A stretch of DNA of 64,000 nt. It comes from Pseudovibrio denitrificans JCM 12308. GTDB lineage: Bacteria > Pseudomonadota > Alphaproteobacteria > Rhizobiales > Stappiaceae. The stretch spans positions 310,001 to 374,000 of the forward strand of contig NZ_BAZK01000008.1 in NCBI RefSeq assembly GCF_001310815.1, given 5' to 3'. The position numbers and the translations under genes are program-made. Of this stretch, positions 30,188-39,482 are shown piece after piece. Under the pieces are notes generated by a model, which searched no databases, was not told the DNA's origin, and saw only the letters and a program-made list of their open reading frames with translations. Each line of letters starts with the position of its first letter. Positions within the stretch are counted from its first letter, which is position 1.

Positions 30188-31147
30188 ATGAGCCAGCATG
30201 CGGTTAAGGCCCACAGCCTTCTTGGTGCATTTGTTGCGGATGCAGCGTCCCTTGGGCTGCACTGGCTTTATGATGTTGAGCGCATTCACCATGTCACGCA
30301 GGAACAACACGATTCCGCTGCCTTTGTTCCGTTGACGCCATCCTACTTTGAGGGCGTCCCTGCTTACTTCGCCCATGCGAACAGGCAGGATGGTCAGTTC
30401 ACCCAATACGGTGAAAACCTGCATCTGGCGCTTCAACACCTGCTGGCGCATGACAAGCACCTGAAGATGGAAGAGTTTCAGCAGGCTTTTGCCGCACACT
30501 TCGGTGCTGGCGGCACCTACAACGGTTACATCGACCGCCCAACCCGTGGCACCCTGGAAAACATCGCCAATGAGAAGCTGACGCCTTCCGGTGTTGATGA
30601 CGATCAGCTCCCGGCCCTCTCCAAGATCCCCGCAGTGCTGTTTGCCTACGATCAAAGCGATCAGATGCAGGATCAGGTGGAAGCCATCATCCGCTCCACC
30701 AACAACAACGAAGAATCCGTCGCTTACGGCTTTGTGTTCGCGGACCTTCTGGACCGAGTGGTCAATGGCGAAGAGCTGCAGGACGCTTTGGCAGCAGCCG
30801 CCGACGGTGCGCACCCTGACATTCAAGGCAAACTGAAAGCTGCGCTGGGGGCAACCGAAACTGACTCCGTCAGCTACGGCGAAACCACAGGCCGCGCATG
30901 CCACCTGGAAATAGGCGTCCCACTCAGCTTCCACATTTTGAAGAATACGGCGTCTTATCGAGACGCCGTAGAGACCAACATTCTGGCAGGCGGCGACAGC
31001 GCCGGACGCTCTATCCTGATCGGCGCAGTGCTTGGTGCCATCCACGGTCTGGACGCCGACAAAGGTATCCCGCTCTCATGGATCCTGAAGGTGCAAAACA
31101 ACGCCCACCTCTGGCAAGAATGCTGCGAACTGGCAGGGCATAGCTAG
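30188..31147 (+). CDS. ADP-ribosylglycohydrolase-family protein
   Basis: 319 residues, all-helical family that removes ADP-ribose from proteins or related molecules using two metal ions. GAFVADAASLGLHWLYD near the start and AGGDSAGRSILIGAVLGA near residue 280 are the family signatures. The metal-binding GD(T/S)D motif reads GGDSAG, so the second Asp of the usual pair is replaced. ATG 30188 follows GGAGAATTG. Substrate uncertain. Confidence 0.85.
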   Translation: MSQHAVKAHSLLGAFVADAASLGLHWLYDVERIHHVTQEQHDSAAFVPLTPSYFEGVPAYFAHANRQDGQFTQYGENLHLALQHLLAHDKHLKMEEFQQAFAAHFGAGGTYNGYIDRPTRGTLENIANEKLTPSGVDDDQLPALSKIPAVLFAYDQSDQMQDQVEAIIRSTNNNEESVAYGFVFADLLDRVVNGEELQDALAAAADGAHPDIQGKLKAALGATETDSVSYGETTGRACHLEIGVPLSFHILKNTASYRDAVETNILAGGDSAGRSILIGAVLGAIHGLDADKGIPLSWILKVQNNAHLWQECCELAGHS

Positions 31148-31361
31148 GGGAAATTTCTTGCGGTGTTTGTTCAGCATCGCAGGCCTTCTTGTTTATTTAT
31201 GCATGCTGCGTGAATTCGATTAAACGCAGGGTTTTCGGAGAGGTTTGAAAGTGTCTCGACGCTTTCTCGGTTTGTTAGGGCTGTCCCTGAGTTTCCCTTG
31301 TGGGTGGAGATAAAACACCTCAAGGTTGCAGGCGCATCTCTTTCAAACCAAAGTGTTTCCC

Positions 31362-32744
31362 ATGGTCATTCCTCCCCGTAAACGCAGCATTAGCCGCCGG
31401 AATTTCCTAAAGACATCAGCATCTTCCATTGTGGTTACCAGCTTGTTTGAGCTGAATCTGAACAAACCCAATGTGTCCTCCAGCGGCAAAAGCGTCATCA
31501 TTGTCGGCGCTGGTATTGCCGGTTTGACCGCCGCCCGCGATCTGATGGATGCGGGCTACACCGTGCTGGTGCTGGAGGCCAGCAACAAGATCGGCGGTCG
31601 CATCCGCACTAACCGCGCGCTTGGCGTGCCTATAGAGGAAGGGGCTGGTTGGATCCACGGGCCGGATGACAACCCCATCATGAAACTCGCCGACCAGATG
31701 GGCCAGAAAACCTTCGTCACCAAGGACTCCAACTTCACCGTCTATGACCATCGTGGCCAGACAGTTTCCAACGAGATGATCTCGAAGATGGGTGAAGAGC
31801 ACTATCAGATGCTGGATCTGATCAGCAACGGCATGACGAAGGATATGCCCCTTTCTGAAGCGTTGGAGCATATTGCGCCGAAGATGTCCCGCGATCCGGT
31901 GTTCAAGTGGATGACCTCCGCCTACACCGAATTTGATACCGGCAGCCCGGTCAACGAGCTCTCGGCCATGTACTTCAGTCAGGATGACATGTTCGAGGGC
32001 GAAGATGTGGTGCTGGTAGATGGGTACGACCGGCTTTTGGAACCACTCACCCATGGTATCGCGATACTCACGCGCAAACCTGTCCGCCGCATCGCGTACC
32101 ATGATCGCGCAGGCGTGTTCGTACAGACGGACCGGGAGATTTTTGAGAGTGATTTTGTGATTGTCACGGCCCCGCTCGGGGTGCTCAAGTCAGAGGACAT
32201 CGAGTTCATCCCGCCGCTGCCCGAAACACATAGGAACGCAATTGAACGCGTTGGTATGGGAGACGTCACAAAAGTTGCGATGAAATTTGATGACCTGCAC
32301 TGGCCTGAAAACACTCAATATTTTGGATTAATGACGCAAACGCAGGGCCGCTGGAATTATTTTCTCAATCATAAGCCCTTTATCGACGCAAACGTACTCA
32401 CCGCACTCAGCTTCGGCAACTATTCCCGTATGATCGAGACCATGGATCACGACTATATGCTTGAAGATGCTATGAAAGCGGTGCGTGTTATGTTTGGTGC
32501 AGACACACCGGATCCCCGTCACTACATCGCAACCCGCTGGTCGCAGGATCCTTACACCAAAGGCGCTTTCTCCTACGCCAAAGTCGGCTGTAATCCTTAT
32601 GATTTCAATGTGTTATCCGAACCTGTCGGCAAATGCCTGGCACTGGCGGGAGAGCACACCAACTTCCTATACCACGGTACCGTCCATGGCGCTCATTTGA
32701 GCGGAAAAAAGGCGGCAAAAATTGCAATGAAAACAATGATGTAG
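31362..32744 (+). CDS. Flavin amine oxidase, Tat-exported
   Basis: About 460 residues. An N-terminal twin-arginine signal (SRRNFLK plus a hydrophobic stretch) sends the folded flavoprotein to the periplasm. The FAD-binding VIIVGAGIAGLTAARDL and GGRIRTN blocks follow, with EGAGWIHGP, and the C-terminal CLALAGEHTNFLYHGTVHGA FAD block. This is the monoamine/polyamine oxidase family, which oxidises amines to aldehydes with release of peroxide. The frame opens with TTG 31326, but ATG 31362 puts the RR motif at a normal distance. Substrate unknown. Confidence 0.88.
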   Translation: MVIPPRKRSISRRNFLKTSASSIVVTSLFELNLNKPNVSSSGKSVIIVGAGIAGLTAARDLMDAGYTVLVLEASNKIGGRIRTNRALGVPIEEGAGWIHGPDDNPIMKLADQMGQKTFVTKDSNFTVYDHRGQTVSNEMISKMGEEHYQMLDLISNGMTKDMPLSEALEHIAPKMSRDPVFKWMTSAYTEFDTGSPVNELSAMYFSQDDMFEGEDVVLVDGYDRLLEPLTHGIAILTRKPVRRIAYHDRAGVFVQTDREIFESDFVIVTAPLGVLKSEDIEFIPPLPETHRNAIERVGMGDVTKVAMKFDDLHWPENTQYFGLMTQTQGRWNYFLNHKPFIDANVLTALSFGNYSRMIETMDHDYMLEDAMKAVRVMFGADTPDPRHYIATRWSQDPYTKGAFSYAKVGCNPYDFNVLSEPVGKCLALAGEHTNFLYHGTVHGAHLSGKKAAKIAMKTMM

Positions 32745-32765
32745 CATTGACAGCATTTCATGCAA

Positions 32766-32795
32766 AAAGCCGCAGAAAATGACTTCCGCGGCTTT
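32766..32795. terminator. Bidirectional terminator
   Basis: AAAGCCGC (32766-32773) pairs with GCGGCTTT (32788-32795), and an inner GAA/TTC extends the stem. A-rich sequence before and T after make it suitable for both the amine oxidase and the convergent HAD-domain gene. Confidence 0.75.
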
Positions 32796-32829
32796 AGAGT
32801 ATTTGAAATTACGCTTTCACATCAGCGCC

Positions 32830-34058
32830 TTATGCCTTGGCATCAATATCTTCAAGCACGTCCAGAAGCTGGTGTGGAAGGCCGATTGTGTAATCCGGCA
32901 CTTCATCCTGATTGGCAGGCTCTTTTGGATAGCGCGGGGTCCAGTTGATCCAGACAGATTTCATCCCCAACCGGTTTGCGCCAGCCACATCACGCTCAAG
33001 GTTATTCCCCACCATGACGCAGCCTGCATAATCCTGTTCTTCGAGTCCCAGAAGCTTCACGGCTTCAAGGAACATGCGCGGATCGGGCTTATGGCAACCC
33101 ACGGCTTCGGAGATGGAGCGCGCATCGAATTTATGCCAGAAATCCATAGCCTTATGGACGTTCTCAAAGCTCTCGACCAGACCATCAGCCACCAGCGCCA
33201 CCATGTAGCCGCGCTCCTTGAGCCAGTCCACCAGCTTATCCCCGCCCGGGATCGGCTCTGCGGAGAGCACTAATTCCCCCTCCACGAAAATCTGGGAGCT
33301 CTCATCAATCAAAGTATCCCCGCTATCAAGGAACACCGCCTTCACGCCTTTCGCCTCACTGCGCAGCTCTTTCAAAACAGCGCGAACCCGAGATGGAATT
33401 GAAGCCTTCAGCTCCTCCCAAGGCATCATCTCAACAGAGCGCAGATCGAAGATCTGATCGAAATGATAGGATGGTTTGAAGGCCTTAGATTCCATATACT
33501 TACGCGCAACATGGTGATCATAAGGCTTCAGATCAGCCAGCTCCGCGGCAAACATATCCTGCACCAGAATGGTGCCAGAACCTGCCCGCTCACCACAGCA
33601 AATGGTCGTTATCGCAAAGTTGGAGCGCAGCGCTTCAGAACTTGCTGCAAAAGCGTGTTTTCCCGGTTCAGAATAAAGGGTTACACGCCCTTCTTCCATC
33701 GGCACCTGACCGTTCCAAGTGCTCAATTCCCCCGCACAGCCATGGGCGCTGCCTTCTACACGCACCACTTCACCCACTTCGGAGAGGTACACCCAGATGT
33801 GTTCCAGCTCATAAAGGTGTTGGATATCCCAGTCCCACCAGATGGCGTATTCAATGGCAAGTGCAGCACCGTTTAGTTTTATCTTCTGGGCACTTGAGAC
33901 GGAAACTCCGTCCTGATCATAGAGCGTATATCCCAGTGCAGACGGAGGAAAGGTTCTTTGTCATCAAACCGGATAACAGGCGCATGCTGCTTCACCAGCT
34001 CTGCGATATCTGCTGATGTTGCCTCAGAAAAAGACAGAGGGGCTGCGGAAATATTCAA
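32830..34058 (-). CDS. Two-domain protein: Vps62-like N-terminus plus HAD-like hydrolase (frameshifted)
   Basis: About 409 residues. TTG 34058 has a strong AAGGAG site. The frame from there (APVIRFDDKEPF) breaks near 33945 and continues one frame over (PSALGYTLYDQDG, then IEYAIWWDWDIQHLYELEHI) into the long frame ending at 32830; one missing base explains it. Residues 1-200 recall the Vps62-type domain but are not firmly identified. From about 215 a HAD-like hydrolase follows: LDSGDTLID, LVADGLVES, CHKPDPRMF, VGNNLERDVAGA. Motif I is DSGD, not DxD, so phosphatase activity is doubtful. It is the last gene of the Opp-type importer operon, just after the LacI gene. Confidence 0.68.
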
Positions 34059-34101
34059 TTGAAACTCCTTGTTCTTCTTGTCTGGGAAGAAGGCTGGCGC
34101 T

Positions 34102-35163
34102 TTATGCAGCGCTTGTAGAAAGAGGAAGGGATCCCTTGCGAGGATGGGAAACGGAACGCCGTTGTTTTAGCTCAACGGGCTTGGTCTCATGCAGGCGCTT
34201 GCTAGAAGGATTGCGTATCTTTTCAATGATATAGCGGGCCGCCGATGCTCCCATCTCAGCAATCGGCTGCTGGATGGTGGAGAGCTGCGGCGAGGTGATG
34301 CTGCTGATCGGGATGCCATCATACCCAAGGATGGAGACATCCTCCGGCACGCGCAAACCCCGGTCAAAACACGCATGCATCGCACCAATGGCTGCCGTAT
34401 CCGTTATCGCAAAAAGCGCTGTTATTTCAGGGTTCTGATCCAGCAGTTCGTTGGCTGTCGCATACCCCAGATCATACCGTTTGCGCTCATTGGGTTCCGG
34501 CAGATACACCGACTTTTCAATCTGGTATTCGCGGGCAACTTCCAGCAGCCCCCGCATGCGCAGGTTGCCAACACTCTCCCGACGCGGGTCATGGTCTGCC
34601 TTGGTGGCAAGCACGCCGATATGTTTATGCCCCAACGCCACTAGGTAGCGCATGCCAATGCGCCCACCTTCAGTGTTGTCGCAAACCACAAAGGATTCGG
34701 AGCGCCGACCGGGCAGAATATCGACATAGACCGTCGGAATATCGTTCGCTTGCAAGCGTTTAACATTCTTCAGCGTTTCAGCTGCTGAGTTGGAGGGGCG
34801 TACGATTGCCCCTGCCACCTGCATCTCGATCATGGTCTGCGTGTACTTGCGTTCACGCTCCGCTTCTCCCCGTGTGCAACAGGAGAGGACTTTGAAGCCT
34901 TCCTCATGCAGGGTCTTTTCGATGGACGCATAGAGCATGGTCGCAAACGGGGATTTCTGGTTTTCCAGAAACAGCGCAACCAGGTTGGAATCCTGCCGGC
35001 GCAAGGACGTGGCCAGACGGTTGGGGCGATACCCCAACTCGTCAATCACAGCCTGAATCTTGGCGCGGGTTTCTTCCTTCACCCGCTCGTCCTTATTCAA
35101 CACCCGGGAAACGGTTGCCGTTGAAACGCCTGCCTTTTCTGCCACATCACGGATACTTGCCAT
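34102..35163 (-). CDS. LacI-family transcriptional repressor (importer operon)
   Basis: 353 residues. The N-terminal helix-turn-helix and hinge (IRDVAEKAGVSTATVSRVLN, then NRLATSLRR) are followed by a periplasmic-binding-like sugar domain (ILGYDGIPISSITSPQLSTIQQP). It is encoded 5 nt after the second ATPase of the Opp-type importer and in the same direction, so it probably controls that operon in response to the imported sugar or its breakdown product. Confidence 0.92.
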   Translation of the reverse strand: MASIRDVAEKAGVSTATVSRVLNKDERVKEETRAKIQAVIDELGYRPNRLATSLRRQDSNLVALFLENQKSPFATMLYASIEKTLHEEGFKVLSCCTRGEAERERKYTQTMIEMQVAGAIVRPSNSAAETLKNVKRLQANDIPTVYVDILPGRRSESFVVCDNTEGGRIGMRYLVALGHKHIGVLATKADHDPRRESVGNLRMRGLLEVAREYQIEKSVYLPEPNERKRYDLGYATANELLDQNPEITALFAITDTAAIGAMHACFDRGLRVPEDVSILGYDGIPISSITSPQLSTIQQPIAEMGASAARYIIEKIRNPSSKRLHETKPVELKQRRSVSHPRKGSLPLSTSAA

Positions 35164-35168
35164 CGGTG

Positions 35169-36173
35169 CTACCCCGCCATCACTTCCAATTGGTCCGCGG
35201 GCGTATTTTGCACCACATCAGGGTGATGGCAAGCAAGCATATGGTCCGTGCTGATCTCACCAAGTGATGGATCAGAATCCTCACAAATGCTTGTGGCATA
35301 ACGACATCTCGGCGCAAACGGACAGCCCTTCGGCAAGTTTGCCGGGTCTGGCACATTGCCTTCCAATCGGATGCGCGTGTCATCCGCATGGGCATTTGGC
35401 ACTGGTTCCAGAATCGCACTCATCAACGCTTCGGTATAAGGATGCCGCGGGGCATTAAAGATCGCCTCAGTGTCCGCCAGCTCCACAATCCGACCCGCAT
35501 ACATAACCGCAACACGGTCACTGATATGCGCCACCACGCTCAGGTCATGACTGATGAACAGGTACGTGAGGTTCAGCTCTTCTTGCAGATCTTTCAAGAG
35601 GTTAAGGATCTGCGCCTGTACGGAAACATCCAGCGCAGATACCGCTTCATCAGCAATGATCACCTTTGGATACGGCGCCAGAGCGCGGGCGATGCCGATG
35701 CGCTGACGCTGGCCACCACTGAAGGCATGAGGATAACGTTTCAGGAATTCTTTTGAGAACCCGATCTTATCCATCACCTCAAGCACGCGCTTTTCAATGT
35801 CTTTGGTGCTCTTCAGCTCCTGCCCGACACGCAGCACTTCGGCTATGATGTCGTAGACCGCCATGCGCGGGTTGAGCGAGGAGTTTGGATCCTGAAACAC
35901 CATACGGATATCCGCCCAGTAAGGCCGCAGCTGGCTATCCGTTTTACCGGTCAGCTCAACCTCTTCCTCCTCAGGGCGGAACATCACCTTGCCATTCGTT
36001 GCCTTGTGCAAACCGATAATGGTCTGCCCCAATGTGGACTTGCCACAGCCAGATTCTCCAACAAGACCAAGGGTTTCCCCGCGCCAAATTTTCAGTGACA
36101 CATCATTAAGCGAGCGCACCGTTCCGGTCTGGCGGTTGAAGAAGCCAGAACGGATCGGGAAGTGCTTGCTCAC
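35169..36173 (-). CDS. Opp/Dpp-type ABC transporter ATPase, DppF-like (start uncertain)
   Basis: 334 residues from GTG 36173. Walker [10 protein letters not shown], signature FSGGQRQRIGIARAL, Walker B VIIADEAVSALD, and a C-terminal cysteine-rich oligopeptide-transporter tail (GCPFAPRCRYATSICED). First-strand homology (APILELQN) continues upstream in frame to about 36230 without a usual start codon. ATG 36237 would serve if one base is missing after it. It is one of two ATPases powering the importer encoded upstream. Confidence 0.88.
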   Translation of the reverse strand: MSKHFPIRSGFFNRQTGTVRSLNDVSLKIWRGETLGLVGESGCGKSTLGQTIIGLHKATNGKVMFRPEEEEVELTGKTDSQLRPYWADIRMVFQDPNSSLNPRMAVYDIIAEVLRVGQELKSTKDIEKRVLEVMDKIGFSKEFLKRYPHAFSGGQRQRIGIARALAPYPKVIIADEAVSALDVSVQAQILNLLKDLQEELNLTYLFISHDLSVVAHISDRVAVMYAGRIVELADTEAIFNAPRHPYTEALMSAILEPVPNAHADDTRIRLEGNVPDPANLPKGCPFAPRCRYATSICEDSDPSLGEISTDHMLACHHPDVVQNTPADQLEVMAG

Positions 36174-36208
36174 ATTTTGCAGTTCCAGAATAGGCGCTTG
36201 CGAGCGGT

Positions 36209-37270
36209 CTACCGGGTTTGGAGCATGCAGCAGTCATCAACTTGGGAGGTCGACGTATGTAGTGGGACAAGATCCGCCTGCGCCCCAAACCCGTGACAGC
36301 GGACGCTTTGAACGCCACTGATCGCAGTAAGCTCCGGTAGTTTCTCGTTACAAAGGCCGGCGACAAAGTGGTCACAACGGTCCTGAAACGGACAGCCTTT
36401 GGGTCTGTTCTGAAGGCTTGGGACCACACCCGGAATGGCATTCAAACGCGCGCGTCGTTTCCCGTCCGTATGTGGCAGAGAAGCCAAAAGCCCTTTTGTA
36501 TAAGGGTGTTGCGGGTTGGTCAGGATCTGTTCAACCGGCCCCTGCTCCACCACGTTACCCAGATACATGATCACCACTTCATCAGCGATATCAGCCACCA
36601 CGCCCAGATCATGGGTGATGAACAACATGGACATGTTGCGCGTCTTTTGTAACTCGCGCATCAGGTCCAGAATAATCGCCTGCGTGGTCACATCCAGCGC
36701 TGTGGTCGGTTCATCGGCTATCAGCAGGCGCGGATTACAGATCAACGCCATCGCAATCATGGCCCGCTGGCGCATCCCGCCGGAAAGCTCAAAGGTGTAG
36801 CTGTCAAACCGATCTGCAGCAGATGGAATCCCCACCAGCCGAAGCATCTCAATGGCCTGGAACTTGGCTTCTTCAAAACTCAGGTTTGTATGCCAGCGCA
36901 GTACTTCAACGATCTGGTTGCCAATGGTGTAGAGCGGAGACAGCGATGTCATCGGCTCCTGATAGATCATGGAGATCTCGTTGCCCTGAATGGCACGAAT
37001 ATGCTTTGCTTTTGCAGGGCCTTGGGCAAGGTCCATCAGATCTCCATCGGCGCGCTGGTATTCTATCCTGCCGCTTTCAATGGCAGCATGATTGTCCAGA
37101 ATACGCAGCAGCGCCTTTGCGGTGACGGACTTGCCGCAACCGGATTCCCCCACCAGACACACCGTTTTCCCTTCGGGAATGGAAAAACTGATGTTGTCCA
37201 GCGCGGTTACCTTCCCATCATCACCTGAGAAGGAAACGCTGAGATCCGTGACGTTAATCAAGGGTTTCAT
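36209..37270 (-). CDS. Opp/Dpp-type ABC transporter ATPase, DppD-like
   Basis: About 353 residues from ATG 37270 (GAGGAA upstream), shortly after the permease stop. Walker [10 protein letters not shown], signature [15 protein letters not shown], Walker [13 protein letters not shown], switch [11 protein letters not shown], and the cysteine tail [10 protein letters not shown]. The last ~15 residues ([12 protein letters not shown]) look atypical; a frame error near the junction with the next ATPase gene could have altered them. Confidence 0.9.
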   Translation of the reverse strand: MKPLINVTDLSVSFSGDDGKVTALDNISFSIPEGKTVCLVGESGCGKSVTAKALLRILDNHAAIESGRIEYQRADGDLMDLAQGPAKAKHIRAIQGNEISMIYQEPMTSLSPLYTIGNQIVEVLRWHTNLSFEEAKFQAIEMLRLVGIPSAADRFDSYTFELSGGMRQRAMIAMALICNPRLLIADEPTTALDVTTQAIILDLMRELQKTRNMSMLFITHDLGVVADIADEVVIMYLGNVVEQGPVEQILTNPQHPYTKGLLASLPHTDGKRRARLNAIPGVVPSLQNRPKGCPFQDRCDHFVAGLCNEKLPELTAISGVQSVRCHGFGAQADLVPLHTSTSQVDDCCMLQTR

Positions 37271-37281
37271 GGTCTCGTTCC

Positions 37282-38405
37282 TCACTTGGAATAAGGGTCG
37301 GCAGCATCACGCAAGCCGTCACCGAAAAAGTTGAGTGCAAGCACAGCGATCACGACCATCACACCCGGCCAGAACAGCATGGAGCGTTGGCGATGGAGCG
37401 GATGTTCTGTGCTTCCTGAAGCAGAACACCCCAGCTGACCACGGGCTGGCGCAGGCCGATGCCAAGGAAAGACAGAGAGGTTTCAGCCACGATCATGCCC
37501 GGAATGGCGAGCGTCACTACTGCAATGATATGACTGATGAAACTCGGCACCATATGGCGTACCAGAACGCGCGGCACCGAACATCCGTCCAACCTTGCAG
37601 CTTTTACGAAGTCCTCCGATTTGAGGGAAATAAATTTGCCGCGCACCACACGGGCCAGCCCCGTCCAGCCGATGATCGACAGGATAACCGTGATCAGCAG
37701 ATAGGTTTGCAGAGGCGGCGTATCTGGCGGAATAGCAGCGGCCAGACCAATCCAGAGCGGGATACTTGGCAGGGATTGCAGGAACTCGACAACACGCTGC
37801 GTGACCGTATCCACCCAGCCGCCGAAGTAGCCCGAAAGCCCGCCAATCAGCACGCCAAGCACAAGGCTCAGCGCCACACCAACAAGGCCGATGGTCATGG
37901 ACACACGGGTGCCATGGATCGTGCGGCTCAGCACATCGCGGCCAAGACGGTCTGCCCCTAGAAGGAACATGCGGTCACGCTTCTTGACTGGCGCAAACAG
38001 GCGGCGTTCTGCGGGAATAAAGCCAAACAGCTTGTAAGGTTTGCCTTTGACGAAGAAGCCTAGCTTCACAACACGGCGCGGATCTTCCACGAAGGTGCGG
38101 CGTCCGGAGTTGTAGTCGATCTTGGACCGATACCCCAGCACATGGGGTTGGAACACAGTGCCTTCTTTTGTCTCCAGAAACCAGTTGATGCTTTGCGGCG
38201 GCGCGTAGGTGTTGCGCACGCTGAAGTCATTGGGATCATGGGGTGCAAGAAACTCTACAAAAGCGGCGATCAGGTAGATCAGCAGTGTGATGATACCACC
38301 CAGCATGCCCAGCTTGTGTTTGCGGAAACGGCGCCACATCAGGCGCCACTGGCCCTCATAAGCTCTTGAGTTTGCCGGAACTCCGGCCACGTCTACAGCA
38401 CTCAT
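37282..38405 (-). CDS. Opp/Dpp-type ABC permease, DppC-like (frameshift near 3' end)
   Basis: About 374 residues from ATG 38405. A long insert (residues about 65-160) follows the first membrane segment, a feature of sugar/peptide permeases of this branch. The channel domain carries the EAA-like VKAARLDGCSVPRVLVRHMVP. The frame as read ends early at 37359 (ANAPCCSGRV). With one added base near 37383 it continues as LFWPGVMVVIAVLALNFFGD to a stop at 37282, as expected for the family. In the sequence as read it is fused in frame to the preceding permease. Confidence 0.85.
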
Positions 38406-39410
38406 CACCAGCCCCCCATTGTTGAACTGGCGGCGGATACGCGGATCAAGCCAGGCAAGTAGAATGTCAGAGAACAACGTTCCAAGAACCGTAAGGAAGC
38501 TTAGGAACATGATGAGAGCTGCTGCCAGATACATATCTTCCTGACGCAGCGCATCAAACAGCAGTGGGCCGGTGGTCTGCAGACCCAACACGATGGAAAC
38601 AATGGTAGAGCCAGACACGATCTGCACAAACAGTTCGTTGAGGCTGGAAACAAATGGGTTCAGCGCATGGCGAACCGGGTACTTGGCCAGTACCCAATGT
38701 TCCGGCATGCCTTTGGCGCGGGCTGTCACAACATAAGGACGGTGCAGCTCATCCAGCAGGTTGGCGCGGATCGTACGGATCACGCTGGCCGTTCCAGCAG
38801 TGCCAAGCACGATCATCGGGATCCAGATATGGCTCATCAAGTCGCCAATACGGGCGAACGACCACGATGCGTTGACATACTCAGGTGAGAACAAGCCCCC
38901 CACACTCTGCCCGAAATAGCGGAAAGAAACATACATCAGTACGAGCGCCAGCAGGAAGTTAGGCACCGCAAGGCCGATGAAGCCGAGGAACGTGGCGATG
39001 TAATCGCCGAAGGAATATTTGCGAACGGCAGAGAAAATGCCAACTGGAATAGCAACGGTCCAGATGAAAACCATAGAGCAGATGGAGAGCAAGGTGGTCA
39101 TGCCCAACCGATCCCAGATCAGCTCTTCCACAGGCAGCTCATAGCTGAAAGAGCGCCCTAAATCTCCATGAACAACCATATTCCAGACCCAGTCAAAATA
39201 CTGAGCCATAACGGATTTATCCAAACCGTATATCTTCCGCAAACCGTCGGCTTCAGCAGCGGTGATGTAGTCACCATCCAACGATGCTTCCAAAACCAAT
39301 CGGTCGATATAGTCTCCGGGTGGCAGCGTGATCACCAAAAACGCGACGAGCGAAATCGCGAGCAAGGTTGGGATCATCAGCAGGACCCGTTTGACAACAA
39401 ACATTCCCAT
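38405..39410 (-). CDS. Opp/Dpp-type ABC permease, DppB-like
   Basis: About 335 residues: VVKRVLLMIPTLLAISLVAF start, EEL-type loop VTARAKGMPEHWVLAKYPV, and the DPRIRR C-terminus. As given, the frame runs straight into the DppC-like permease through a run of six G (38412-38417 on this strand's complement). With five G it would end in TGA at 38407-38405, overlapping the next ATG (TGATG), the usual arrangement. I infer a one-base insertion instead of a real fusion. It forms the channel with DppC. Confidence 0.85.
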
Positions 39411-39482
39411 TTAAAGCAGATATCCTAGTTGCAAGGCTCTGCCCCTCCTCGCAGGAAGGGGCAGATTGGTTCAGGCGATCGA

